Below, one piece after another: positions 6,471-12,226 of a DNA stretch of 18,271 nucleotides (position 1 is its first letter; each line of letters opens with the position of its first letter). Source of the stretch: Candidatus Aenigmatarchaeota archaeon (GTDB lineage Archaea; Aenigmatarchaeota; Aenigmatarchaeia; JACPZZ01). A model generated the notes under the pieces. It searched no databases. It saw nothing but the letters and a program-made list of their open reading frames with translations, and was not told the DNA's origin. A program made the position numbers and the translations under genes. The DNA is taken from positions 1-18,271 of the forward strand of contig JACQNY010000007.1 of NCBI GenBank assembly GCA_016202795.1. Reading direction: 5' to 3'.

Positions 6471-6776
6471 TTAAGCTTCTTGAAGCAATGTCAATGCCGC
6501 TAGCAAAGCTCCGACCAAGACGGCTATACCGCCTAGGACGCTGAAAAGCCCTGCGAGCTGACCTCCGAAAGACAACGATCCGAGACCCACCGTACCCAGT
6601 GTTCCGGATCCCAAGCTCTCAGCTGTAACGCCGGATAGGAGTAGTAATACTCCACCCGCGGCGACCCAATTGAAAGCCTTTTCGGCCATCTTTCGAAGAC
6701 CTGTGTACTCAGCTAATGCGAGTACAACGAACACACTTGTGACTGGACTAGTTAATAGTTCCAAGCCAACAGCCAT
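6471..6776 (-). CDS. small multi-span membrane protein, 101 aa
   Basis: I do not recognise the family. The protein is very hydrophobic and rich in Ala, Gly, Leu and Val, with no Cys or His. Likely membrane segments are residues about 9-23 (SPVTSVFVVLALAEY, weak), 37-52 (WVAAGGVLLLLSGVTA) and 74-98 (AGLFSVLGGIAVLVGALLAALTLL). A Gly/Ser-rich stretch (LGSGTLGTVGLGSLSFGG) separates the last two, and a short basic loop (LRKMAEKAFNW) lies between the first two. The start at 6776 is firm: AGGTGA lies 6 nt upstream (6783-6788). This makes it one of the few accessory genes here with a ribosome-binding site. It lies between another small membrane protein and a membrane-anchored thioredoxin-fold protein on the same strand, each apparently with its own promoter. 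Confidence 0.75.
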   Translation of the reverse strand: MAVGLELLTSPVTSVFVVLALAEYTGLRKMAEKAFNWVAAGGVLLLLSGVTAESLGSGTLGTVGLGSLSFGGQLAGLFSVLGGIAVLVGALLAALTLLQEA

Positions 6777-6782
6777 GTCGTT

Positions 6783-6788
6783 TCACCT
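6783..6788 (-). promoter_or_regulatory. ribosome-binding site of the 101-aa membrane protein gene
   Basis: The minus strand reads AGGTGA, 6 nt before the ATG at 6776. It fixes the start and differs from the neighbouring accessory genes, which look leaderless. A TATA-like TTTAAAT at 6812-6818 would give a 5' leader of about 12 nt, just enough to include this site. Confidence 0.6.
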
Positions 6789-6811
6789 ACAATGCTATTG
6801 GGGACATATTG

Positions 6812-6818
6812 ATTTAAA
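6812..6818 (-). promoter_or_regulatory. putative TATA box of the 101-aa membrane protein gene
   Basis: TTTAAAT on the minus strand lies about 39 bp before the ATG at 6776. Transcription would start near 6788, leaving a short leader that contains the AGGTGA site. Confidence 0.35.
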
Positions 6819-6887
6819 CGTTTATTCGTCGTGTGTCGAATTTTTACGTCAAAAAGCGTATTTTTAGCCTAAATCAACGATTAAACT

Positions 6888-7256
6888 TCACGTTCTAAAC
6901 TTTTTAGACTCCTTGGCCAAAAGCAAGGCAAACAGAACCAAAAGCATCGCAGCATAATATTTGAAAAAAAGCGCGAAGAAAAGCAGCGACCTCGCTACTT
7001 CGCTGTCGAACAGGATGTAAGCGTTGCCAAAGATGCTGCCGGTAAGGGCGTTATACGAATGATACGACGCCTCGGTCAGGTTCGCAACGCCGATAACTAG
7101 TATAGAGGCTACTAAACCTAACCACGAAAGAGGCTGCTCGCGCTTCTTGTAGCTGGCGTAAACAAATTTTAGGATAAAATATGACGCAAAGATGTAAACT
7201 ATGGTCAAAGAAAAACCGGAAAAAATCAGGAAGTTCCAGAGATAGGTGTTGACCAT
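6888..7256 (-). CDS. small integral membrane protein, 122 aa
   Basis: I do not recognise the family. Three to four membrane segments are evident: about 7-34 (long, FSGFSLTIVYIFASYFILKF), 43-60 (LSWLGLVASILVIGVANL), 88-98 and 100-114 (YYAAMLLVLFALLLA). A basic loop KKREQ follows the first, and the tail is basic (KESKKFRT), suggesting cytoplasmic placement of those parts by the positive-inside rule. Polar aromatic residues (EASYHSYNA) sit at a membrane boundary after the second span. The start ATG at 7256 has no ribosome-binding site. An AT box at 7291-7298 would give a leader of about 11 nt. It is divergent from the HEPN/MNT pair and upstream of another small membrane protein gene. Confidence 0.78.
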   Translation of the reverse strand: MVNTYLWNFLIFSGFSLTIVYIFASYFILKFVYASYKKREQPLSWLGLVASILVIGVANLTEASYHSYNALTGSIFGNAYILFDSEVARSLLFFALFFKYYAAMLLVLFALLLAKESKKFRT

Positions 7257-7290
7257 ACCAATAATCTGGTTTGCGGGGGTAATAATAATG

Positions 7291-7298
7291 TTTTAATA
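7291..7298 (-). promoter_or_regulatory. putative TATA box of the 122-aa membrane protein gene
   Basis: CTATTAAAA on the minus strand includes this box, about 38 bp before the ATG at 7256. Support is by position and AT content only. Confidence 0.35.
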
Positions 7299-7337
7299 GG
7301 TTGAAAATAACGCCGTTAACCCAAAAATATGATGCGG

Positions 7338-7355
7338 CAACAATGTTAACAGTTG
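7338..7355. promoter_or_regulatory. imperfect palindrome, possible operator of the HEPN/MNT pair
   Basis: CAAC, two unpaired bases, the perfect 8-bp palindrome TGTTAACA, then GTTG: an interrupted dyad lying 16 bp upstream of the putative TATA box of the HEPN gene. Toxin-antitoxin operons are often repressed by their own products, so an operator here is reasonable, but it is unproven and short. Confidence 0.3.
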
Positions 7356-7370
7356 TCAGAAGTAAAATAC

Positions 7371-7378
7371 TATTTAAG
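7371..7378 (+). promoter_or_regulatory. putative TATA box of the HEPN/MNT operon
   Basis: TATTTAAG is centred about 29 bp before the ATG at 7404, fitting a nearly leaderless message. It lies inside the frame that would be used by an upstream TTG start, which argues for the ATG. Confidence 0.5.
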
Positions 7379-7403
7379 CGGTCACAGAGTTATATGTTGT
7401 AGA

Positions 7404-7763
7404 ATGAAGGAAGTAATAAAGTGGGTTGCAAGAGCGGGCAAAGACCTGAGAGCTGCTAACATAAACCTGAAACAAAACCTGTTTGACGTGGCTGCGTTTC
7501 TCTCGCACCAAGCAGCCGAGAAAGCGCTGAAAGCCTTGTATATTTTGAAATTCAAAAGATTGTGGAAGATACATGATTTGGAGAAATTGGCGCTCACACT
7601 GAGCGCTGATAAAGAAATTATAGAACACTGTACAAAATTAAATCCCCATTATATGGATACAAGATACCCGATTGATATAAACTATAACAAAAAAATGGCT
7701 GAGGACGCAGTAAAATGCAGCGAGGCGGTTGTAAAATGGGCAAAAAAAAGACTGAAGAAATAA
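7404..7763 (+). CDS. HEPN domain protein (HepT-like toxin component)
   Basis: 119 aa from the ATG at 7404. HEPN proteins of this class pair with a minimal nucleotidyltransferase and commonly act as RNases in toxin-antitoxin systems. Seen: WVARAGKDLRAANINL at the start, then FDVAAFLSHQAAEKALKALYI (27-47), then RLWKIHDLEKLA, in which R52 and H57 form the Rx4H version of the HEPN RNase motif. YMDTRYPI (83-90) follows, a segment usual in this family, and then a final helix. All expected elements are intact, so activity is plausible. It overlaps the next gene by 28 nt, giving a toxin-first order as in HepT/MntA operons. A TTG start 51 nt upstream is rejected because it would include the promoter box. 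HEPN-MNT pairs also occur in roles other than toxins. Confidence 0.9.
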   Translation: MKEVIKWVARAGKDLRAANINLKQNLFDVAAFLSHQAAEKALKALYILKFKRLWKIHDLEKLALTLSADKEIIEHCTKLNPHYMDTRYPIDINYNKKMAEDAVKCSEAVVKWAKKRLKK

Positions 7764-8071
7764 CGAAAGAAGTGAGAAAGTTCGAAAGTGCAATCAAAAA
7801 AAATTTTTTTGTAGATAAAATTATAATCTTCGGTTCTGCTGCACGGGGAGAAATGACAAGGGACAGCGATGTCGATATAATCGTTGTAAGCAGAAGGTTT
7901 GGATTAAAGGAACATTTTACGATAACGCCGAAACTTTATGACGAATGGCATTTGAAGCAGAAAATTGATTATCCTGTTGATATTTTGCTGTTTAACACAA
8001 AGGAATTTGGGAAGCTTAAGAAGGAAGTTTCCATAGTTAACGAGGCCTTGAGGGAAGGAATAGTCGTTTAG
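7736..8071 (+). CDS. MNT-type minimal nucleotidyltransferase (MntA-like antitoxin)
   Basis: 111 aa. The nucleotidyltransferase signature GSx10DxD is complete: G33-S34, ten residues, then D45 and D47. The third acid is probably D82 in YPVDILLF. In MntA/HepT pairs the enzyme neutralises the HEPN toxin by adding AMP to a tyrosine near its active site; here that is inferred from family and order. The ATG at 7736 overlaps the HEPN gene by 28 nt. An ATG 21 nt earlier is possible. Codons 20-25 form an A8T7 tract (7796-7810), which is prone to replication slippage. The TAG stop is only 4 nt from the stop of the convergent uL18 gene. Confidence 0.92.
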   Translation: MGKKKTEEITKEVRKFESAIKKNFFVDKIIIFGSAARGEMTRDSDVDIIVVSRRFGLKEHFTITPKLYDEWHLKQKIDYPVDILLFNTKEFGKLKKEVSIVNEALREGIVV

Positions 8072-8075
8072 GAAA

Positions 8076-8645
8076 TCAGAACTTCGCCCGCATCGCTTTC
8101 TTCGTCTCTTCAAACTTTTTCGGCAATTCTTCAGGGTTTTCGTTGAGCTTCAGGTAAGAGGAGAAGCGTTTCTTAAATTCCGCTTGGTCGCTTTTCTTCA
8201 GCGATTCAGCATAATCCGCAATGTGTTTGCCGTTTATCCTGTCCGCCGAAGGCAAGATCGCGGCATCGTGGGGAATCGCAATGCCGGCGTCAATTACGCC
8301 TTTCAAAACCGCGTAAATAGTGCTGCCCTTGGTCGAATTCTGCAGTCCGATATCCAGCACAGCGTCTTTAACCTTGCCTTTGGCTTTCAGCCCGCATAAA
8401 AATCCTGTCAGGTATGCGGCAGGTAAGTTGCCCGTAGGCAGCGCCCAGCCAAATTTTTTCAATTCAATGCTGTTTGAAGCGGCTATGGTCTTGTCGCCCT
8501 GTCCTGTGTAATCCGCGAGCTGGACTAAATAGTGCCTTAATGTTTTTCTCACAACCAGCCTGGTTTTTCCGGATCGAAGAAGATTGAGCCGCCTGTTGTA
8601 ATCGGTTTTCTTTTCTCTTCTGCGTCGGAATTGCATCCTCATCAT
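8076..8645 (-). CDS. rpl18: large-subunit ribosomal protein uL18
   Basis: uL18 binds 5S rRNA together with uL5 and joins it to the central protuberance. Seen: FRRRREKKTDYNRRLNLLRSGKTRLVVRKT at the N-terminus (family FRRRREGKTDYR.R..LL.S...RlVvR.S), then AASNSIELKKFGW..PTGNLPAAYLTGFLCG, then AVLDIGLQNSTKGSTIYAVLKGVIDAGIAIPH, then PSADRINGKHIADY. Length 189 aa is normal for archaea. The ATG at 8645 is 7 nt from an AAGGG element; ATG codons 2 and 4 are also possible starts. It is the last gene of the cluster in this window. Uniquely here it is separated from the preceding gene by 75 nt holding two inverted repeats. Confidence 0.97.
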   Translation of the reverse strand: MMRMQFRRRREKKTDYNRRLNLLRSGKTRLVVRKTLRHYLVQLADYTGQGDKTIAASNSIELKKFGWALPTGNLPAAYLTGFLCGLKAKGKVKDAVLDIGLQNSTKGSTIYAVLKGVIDAGIAIPHDAAILPSADRINGKHIADYAESLKKSDQAEFKKRFSSYLKLNENPEELPKKFEETKKAMRAKF

Positions 8646-8682
8646 TTAAAATCCCTTCTCACATTCTCTTTCGCTTAAGCCT

Positions 8683-8709
8683 CATAGGAAATCTGGTAGA
8701 TTTCCTATG
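8683..8709. repeat. perfect 12-bp inverted repeat between the eL19 and uL18 genes
   Basis: Arms CATAGGAAATCT (8683-8694) and AGATTTCCTATG (8698-8709) are exact reverse complements around a 3-nt loop. In the minus-strand transcript this would be a strong hairpin in the eL19-uL18 spacer. It has no T-run directly after it, so it is not a classical intrinsic terminator. Possible roles are an mRNA stability or cleavage signal, or a binding site. Confidence 0.85.
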
Positions 8710-8710
8710 C

Positions 8711-8732
8711 ACGAAAAGCTTTAGCTTTTCGT
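8711..8732. repeat. second perfect inverted repeat overlapping the eL19 stop codon
   Basis: Arms ACGAAAAGCT (8711-8720) and AGCTTTTCGT (8723-8732) are exact reverse complements with 2 nt between, realistically a stem of 8-9 bp. The stop codon of the eL19 gene (8721-8723) lies at the apex. It is one base from the 12-bp repeat, so the two form tandem hairpins. Confidence 0.8.
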
Positions 8733-9230
8733 TGTTTTGAAAGGCTTATTCACAGCCTTTCCTTCCTTTTTGGCGTTCTCATCCAGCATGTTGTGTTCTT
8801 TCATGTACAGCTCCAAGTGCTTGCGACTTCGGAACACACCGCCTTTGGAAAGTTTATAAAGCGTTTTGTAAGTTTCGTTGTTAATCGCACCAGACGCTTT
8901 AAACTCGCTTATCATCTGTCTCTGTGGCCGTATTGTTTTGATCCATCTCAATTTTTTCGTATTGCCTGTGCGCGATTCAAACGTGCCTTTTCTGCTTCCG
9001 TGCCCGGAGCGGCGGCCCTTTCTTTTTTTAATCGCTCTAATCCTTATTTCCCTTCTAGAAGGCGCTTCTTCTGCGGATTTGGCTATGGCGCCGCTTTTTA
9101 TCAGCCTTCGGACGTCGTCGCGTGTGATCGCTTCGGATACGTCTTTCAATTTCTGCGGGTCTATCCAAACGCGGTTCGCGCCGCACTTCAAGATCTTCGA
9201 CGCGATTCTTCTTTGTATGCCCGTATTCAT
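8721..9230 (-). CDS. rpl19e: large-subunit ribosomal protein eL19
   Basis: An archaeal/eukaryotic 50S protein. Seen: NTGIQRRIASKILKCGANRVWIDP (family ....QKRLAA.iL.cG..RVWiDP), then VSEAITRDDVRRLIKSGAI, then the basic KKRKGRRSGHGSRKGTFESRTGNTKKLRWIKTIRPQRQ, then LYKLSKGGVFRSRKHLELYM. Length 169 aa is slightly over the usual 150 because of a C-terminal tail after MKEHNML. The ATG at 9228-9230 is chosen because GGTGA, which contains the stop codon of the eL32 gene, lies 5 nt upstream. A GTG 9 nt earlier overlaps that site. Its last codons form part of an inverted repeat. Confidence 0.97.
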   Translation of the reverse strand: MNTGIQRRIASKILKCGANRVWIDPQKLKDVSEAITRDDVRRLIKSGAIAKSAEEAPSRREIRIRAIKKRKGRRSGHGSRKGTFESRTGNTKKLRWIKTIRPQRQMISEFKASGAINNETYKTLYKLSKGGVFRSRKHLELYMKEHNMLDENAKKEGKAVNKPFKTTKS

Positions 9231-9235
9231 AATTT

Positions 9236-9574
9236 TCACCGATTCAATATTTTTAATTTCGCCTCGTCGGCCATTTTCAGGATTGCCGCGCGCTTTTTTC
9301 CGCCGACAGTGGATGCGATTCTTACCGCAATCTTTTCATTTGCTATTTTTGCTATCAGCGCAAGCTGCTTTTCATTGTTAACTAGGATTTCCTTAAAACC
9401 GGACGGGTGGAAGCCCTTTCCCTTTGTCGGCGAGCCGTAACCGATGCGCACAGAATGCGGTTTGCCGCCTTCGCGCATTCTCATCTTTGAGTTTATGCCT
9501 CTCGGCTTTCGCCAGGCCTTATTTTTAACCCTTTTCTCCGCATACTTTTCCTGTCTTCTGAATCTCTTGCTCAT
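9236..9574 (-). CDS. rpl32e: large-subunit ribosomal protein eL32
   Basis: An archaeal/eukaryotic 50S protein of 112 aa. The core is clear: FRRQEKYAEKRVKNKAWRKPRGINSKMR, then VRIGYGSPTKGKGFHPSGF (family ..iGY..pk..RGlHPSG), then LVNNEKQL, and at the C-terminus AVRIASTVGGKKRAAILKMADEAKLKILN. It is short compared with the 125-140 residues of many archaeal versions, mainly because no N-terminal extension is present. The ATG follows the TAA of the uL6 gene after one base, and AAGGGCG lies about 8 nt before it. Confidence 0.97.
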   Translation of the reverse strand: MSKRFRRQEKYAEKRVKNKAWRKPRGINSKMRMREGGKPHSVRIGYGSPTKGKGFHPSGFKEILVNNEKQLALIAKIANEKIAVRIASTVGGKKRAAILKMADEAKLKILNR

Positions 9575-9575
9575 T

Positions 9576-10094
9576 TTAATCGCCCTTCGAAGTTATGAAA
9601 ATACCGTCTTGGAACACCCTTCGATCATAAAATTTTATACGCGTCGCGCGTTCGATGTTTGATGCTGTTCGGCTAACGTCTTCAATATCCGCACCCGTGA
9701 CTATTATCTGGTCGCCTTTAACCTCTACTTTGCTTTCGCCCACGATTCCCGTAGTCCGCGGTGTCCTTTCACCAAGGAAGTTGGTTATCACAACTTTATC
9801 CTTTTCGGTTTTCACGGTCATCGGAAAATGCAGGTAAAGTATTTTTAATGTGTAAGTCCAGCCTTTTGTGACGCCAACGAACATATTATCTATGTGCGAC
9901 GAAACCGTGCCGGCCATCGCCTTCGCTTCACGTCTCTTCCCTTTCGGGTTTATCGTTATCGTGTCGGCGTCTTTTTTTATCTCCACGTTTTCCATGGCAA
10001 TTTTTTTCTTTATGGTTCCGAGTTTACCTTTAACCGTTATCTCATTGTCTTTTATTTCTATGTTCGCTTCTTTTGGTATTTCAAGGACAGTCAT
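9576..10094 (-). CDS. rpl6: large-subunit ribosomal protein uL6
   Basis: uL6 sits near the GTPase-associated region of the 50S subunit. The 172-aa protein has two similar alpha/beta repeats. The first includes ITVKGKLGTIKKKI. A linker, GTVSSHIDNMFVGVTKGWTYTLKI (residues about 62-85), is diagnostic of archaeal/eukaryotic uL6. The second repeat includes VVITNFLGERTPRTTGIVG and ITGADIEDVSRTASNIERATRIK-like sequence, ending in DRRVFQDGIF. Length is normal. Ten bases separate it from the uS8 stop, with GTGATTTAA before the ATG. Confidence 0.97.
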   Translation of the reverse strand: MTVLEIPKEANIEIKDNEITVKGKLGTIKKKIAMENVEIKKDADTITINPKGKRREAKAMAGTVSSHIDNMFVGVTKGWTYTLKILYLHFPMTVKTEKDKVVITNFLGERTPRTTGIVGESKVEVKGDQIIVTGADIEDVSRTASNIERATRIKFYDRRVFQDGIFITSKGD

Positions 10095-10104
10095 TTAAAT
10101 CACA

Positions 10105-10491
10105 TCAATAAGCAAACGAGATTAATTTGCCTCCTATCTTTTTTGATTTCGCCTCTTTTTGGTCCATCACGCCTTTGCTGGTTGAAAATATCAATATCCC
10201 AAAATCTTTGGCAGGCAGGTAAACAGTTTCTTGTTTTTCCATTTCCTTCAACCCTATCGAAAATCTGGGGGATATGGCGCCGCAGTTGTTTAATTTCATT
10301 ATTAGCTCGACGCGGAATTTGCCGGATTTTTTGTCGTCTACCAATTCAAAGTTCCCTATGTAACCGTTCTTTTGCATAACCAGCAGGACGTTCTTGATTA
10401 ATTCAGACGCGGGCGTAATGCATTCCATTTTTCCGGAATTTTCCGCGTTTTTAATTACTACCAAAGCCTCGTTAAGCAAATCCTGTCCCAT
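10105..10491 (-). CDS. rps8: small-subunit ribosomal protein uS8
   Basis: uS8 binds the central domain of 16S rRNA; in bacteria it is the repressor of the spc operon. The chosen 128-aa form begins MGQDLLNEALVVIKNAENSGK, matching family N-termini, then PASELIKNVLLVMQKNGYIGNFE, FRVELIMKLNNCGAISPRF, and the C-terminal GILIFSTSKGVMDQKEAKSKKIGGKLISFAY, typical of the archaeal S8 end. The start at 10491 is preferred over the ATG at 10503 because GGTGA lies 5 nt before it. The earlier ATG overlaps the TAA of the uS14 gene by 1 nt and has no binding site of its own. Confidence 0.96.
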   Translation of the reverse strand: MGQDLLNEALVVIKNAENSGKMECITPASELIKNVLLVMQKNGYIGNFELVDDKKSGKFRVELIMKLNNCGAISPRFSIGLKEMEKQETVYLPAKDFGILIFSTSKGVMDQKEAKSKKIGGKLISFAY

Positions 10492-10502
10492 ATTTTTCAC
10501 CA

Positions 10503-10661
10503 TTAGTTATACTTCTTGAATCCCACGCTTTTCGCTACCTCGCGGAAGCATTGCCTGCAGTAATTGAGCCCGTATTTTCGTATTATCGCCCCATATCGGT
10601 TGCATCTTCTGCATGTTCGGGAACCGGGCCCGAATTTTTTCTCTCTTTTTACGGCTTTCAT
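10503..10661 (-). CDS. rps14: small-subunit ribosomal protein uS14 (zinc form)
   Basis: A 52-codon gene. uS14 is a zinc-binding 30S head protein. The sequence begins MKAVKREKKFGPGSRTC and carries C17-x2-C20 (CRRC) and C35-x2-C38 (CRQC), the four zinc ligands. NRYGAIIRKYGLNYCRQCFRE is the family core, and the end VAKSVGFKKYN is typical of archaeal uS14. The ATG overlaps the TGA of the uL5 gene as ATGA. The position between uL5 and uS8 is the conserved one. Confidence 0.95.
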   Translation of the reverse strand: MKAVKREKKFGPGSRTCRRCNRYGAIIRKYGLNYCRQCFREVAKSVGFKKYN

Positions 10662-11161
10662 ACCACTTCAGTCCCCATCCTTTCTTTTATCCATTCAACA
10701 GCCTGCTCGCGCGTTATCAGGTGTCTCTTGCCGATTTTCGCCGGTTTTTTCCTTCTTTTTGAAACGCGGTACCCAGCGCGCTTTAATGTGACAGCAACAT
10801 CGAACCCCATTATGCCTATCGCTGGATCGTATTTTATTCCCGGCACGTCAATGTATTCATGGACGCCTATGGAAAAGTTTCCATGGTCGTCAAACTGCGA
10901 CGCTTGGATTTTATTTTCCGACGCTTCTAGTACTCTTTTAAGCAGATCTTCGGCCTTCGTGCCGCGTATTATGACCTTTACCCCTATCTGTCTGCCTTTC
11001 GCAACCCCGAACGTGGACCTTTTGTGGGCCTTGGTTATCACGCTTTTCTCGCCGCTTACTTTTTCCAGCAGCTTTTTGGATTTTTCCAGCTTTTCGCCCG
11101 GACCGCCTGCACCCATGTTTAGGGTGATTTTGTCAATTGAAATGTTAAGCATCGGGTTCAT
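10658..11161 (-). CDS. rpl5: large-subunit ribosomal protein uL5
   Basis: uL5 binds 5S rRNA and forms a bridge to the 30S head. The 167-aa protein begins NPMLNISIDKITLNMGAG (family NPM.ki.i.KvvlNiGvGe.G), followed by AHKRSTFGVAKGRQIGVKVIIRGTKAEDLLKRVLEA, then FSIGVHEYIDVPGIKYDPAIGIMGFDVAVTLKRAGYRVSKRR, the archaeal signature. The ATG directly follows the TAA of the eS4 gene, with AGGTGA 4-5 nt before it, so the start is firm. Confidence 0.97.
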   Translation of the reverse strand: MNPMLNISIDKITLNMGAGGPGEKLEKSKKLLEKVSGEKSVITKAHKRSTFGVAKGRQIGVKVIIRGTKAEDLLKRVLEASENKIQASQFDDHGNFSIGVHEYIDVPGIKYDPAIGIMGFDVAVTLKRAGYRVSKRRKKPAKIGKRHLITREQAVEWIKERMGTEVV

Positions 11162-11857
11162 TTACTCACCTAAGTCTATTAGCGGTTTCTCCTTTCCGAT
11201 CGCAAAAACGAATTTTATCTGCGTTTTATGATCGCCGTCCTCTGTTTCCACGGTCAATTCGTCAGCGCGCGAACCGCTGATTTTTTCGATTTTCTTGAGC
11301 TTTGCGATCCTGCCGATGTTTTTGCCGCCTGTTATAAGAAGGCTAACCCCCGTATCCAGTGACACGTGCGCAGTTATTTCCTTGGAAGGAAGTTTCACAA
11401 CAACAACGTCGTTTGGCTTGTAATCGGCCTTTGCTGTTATCAGGTTGCTTCCGTCGTGGAAGTTCAGTTGGATTTTATTGCCGCGTAACATTCTTTTGTT
11501 CTTGATTTTTAGCATCTTTTTATCATAGTCTTTTGTCATTTCTTTTATCGTCAATCCTTTTTGGGATGGCATGACACGATAATATTTTTGCATGTCCGGC
11601 ACGTGTATAACGTCCATCAAACCAACCGGGAATCCTGGATCCTTCCTTACAACCCCGTCAACCTGTATTTTTCCGGCGTTAAGTATGGTTCTCGCCTCGG
11701 TCGCGCTTTCGGCTATGCCTAATATGTCCCTTATCATTATTCTCAAAGGAAACGAGGAAAACGCAGGATGTGGGCCCGGGCTCGGGCTAGTTGTAAATGT
11801 TTTCGTTTTGGTTTCTATCCTCCAAAATTTCGGGGCCATTTCTCTTTTAGTTTTCAT
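11162..11857 (-). CDS. rps4e: small-subunit ribosomal protein eS4
   Basis: An archaeal/eukaryotic 30S protein of 231 aa. Seen: MAPKFWRIETKTKTF..SPSPGPHP (family ..aP..WpI.RK...wv..P.pGPH), then an S4-type RNA-binding domain, LRIMIRDILGIAESATEARTILNAGKIQVDGVVRKDPGFPVGLMDVI, then the central domain LRGNKIQLNFHDG, and a KOW-like end, ITGGKNIGRIAKLKKIE. The ATG at 11857 is chosen: GGTGTGATT precedes it, containing the stop codon of the uL24 gene. A GTG two codons earlier overlaps that site. Confidence 0.97.
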   Translation of the reverse strand: MKTKREMAPKFWRIETKTKTFTTSPSPGPHPAFSSFPLRIMIRDILGIAESATEARTILNAGKIQVDGVVRKDPGFPVGLMDVIHVPDMQKYYRVMPSQKGLTIKEMTKDYDKKMLKIKNKRMLRGNKIQLNFHDGSNLITAKADYKPNDVVVVKLPSKEITAHVSLDTGVSLLITGGKNIGRIAKLKKIEKISGSRADELTVETEDGDHKTQIKFVFAIGKEKPLIDLGE

Positions 11858-11859
11858 AA

Positions 11860-12216
11860 TCACACCTTAATTTGCATTAATTTTTGCCTGCTTTTGTCTG
11901 TTGTTATCAGTTTGGTTATTCTCAATTTTGCGGTTGAAATCGGAACTTGGACCTGTCCGCCGCTCTTCTTTTTCACAACAGCAGTGTCAATGTAAACTTT
12001 CATCTTTTTAAGATCCACTTTTGTGACCGTGCCTTGCGTGTTCTTGAACTTGCCTTTGATTATCCGGACCTCGTCGCCTTTGCGTATCCCTAGGGATCTT
12101 CGTTTAAGTTGTATTCTCAGATCCTTGCTTAACGCTACATGCATCAATTTCTTCTTTTTATGCAGCGGCGCGTAAAGCGACATTTTTCTCTGCAAATTTT
12201 GGTTTTTGGTTTTCAT
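11860..12216 (-). CDS. rpl24: large-subunit ribosomal protein uL24
   Basis: uL24 is an early assembly protein of the 50S subunit near the exit tunnel. The 118-aa protein has the archaeal N-terminal part, RKMSLYAPLHKKKKLMHVALSKDLR, then RSLGIRKGDEVRIIKG, then the KOW motif KFKNTQGTVTKVDLKKMKVYIDTAV, and finally a short strand region ending in KLRITKL. The start at 12216 places GAGAGG 6 nt upstream; an ATG two codons earlier directly abuts that site. Confidence 0.96.
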   Translation of the reverse strand: MKTKNQNLQRKMSLYAPLHKKKKLMHVALSKDLRIQLKRRSLGIRKGDEVRIIKGKFKNTQGTVTKVDLKKMKVYIDTAVVKKKSGGQVQVPISTAKLRITKLITTDKSRQKLMQIKV

Positions 12217-12226
12217 TCCCATCCTC

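Noticed and set aside
7353..7403. TTG start giving the HEPN protein 17 more residues
   Set aside because: The added segment contains the AT-rich promoter box and part of the dyad, and family N-termini fit the ATG at 7404.
8683..8732. The inverted repeats as an intrinsic terminator or as CRISPR repeats
   Set aside because: There is no T-run after the hairpins on the minus strand and no repeated spacer-repeat units; they are two different palindromes.
8793..9440. Long plus-strand open frame (about 215 codons) opposite eL19 and eL32
   Set aside because: It is antisense to two certain ribosomal protein genes, its product is a Phe/Arg/Ser-rich mixture typical of a shadow frame, and it has no promoter box or ribosome-binding site.
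10551..11231. Long plus-strand open frame (about 226 codons) opposite uS14, uL5 and the end of eS4
   Set aside because: It covers genes with clear family signatures on the other strand; the hydrophobic Ser/Phe-rich product reflects the complement of Lys/Glu codons.
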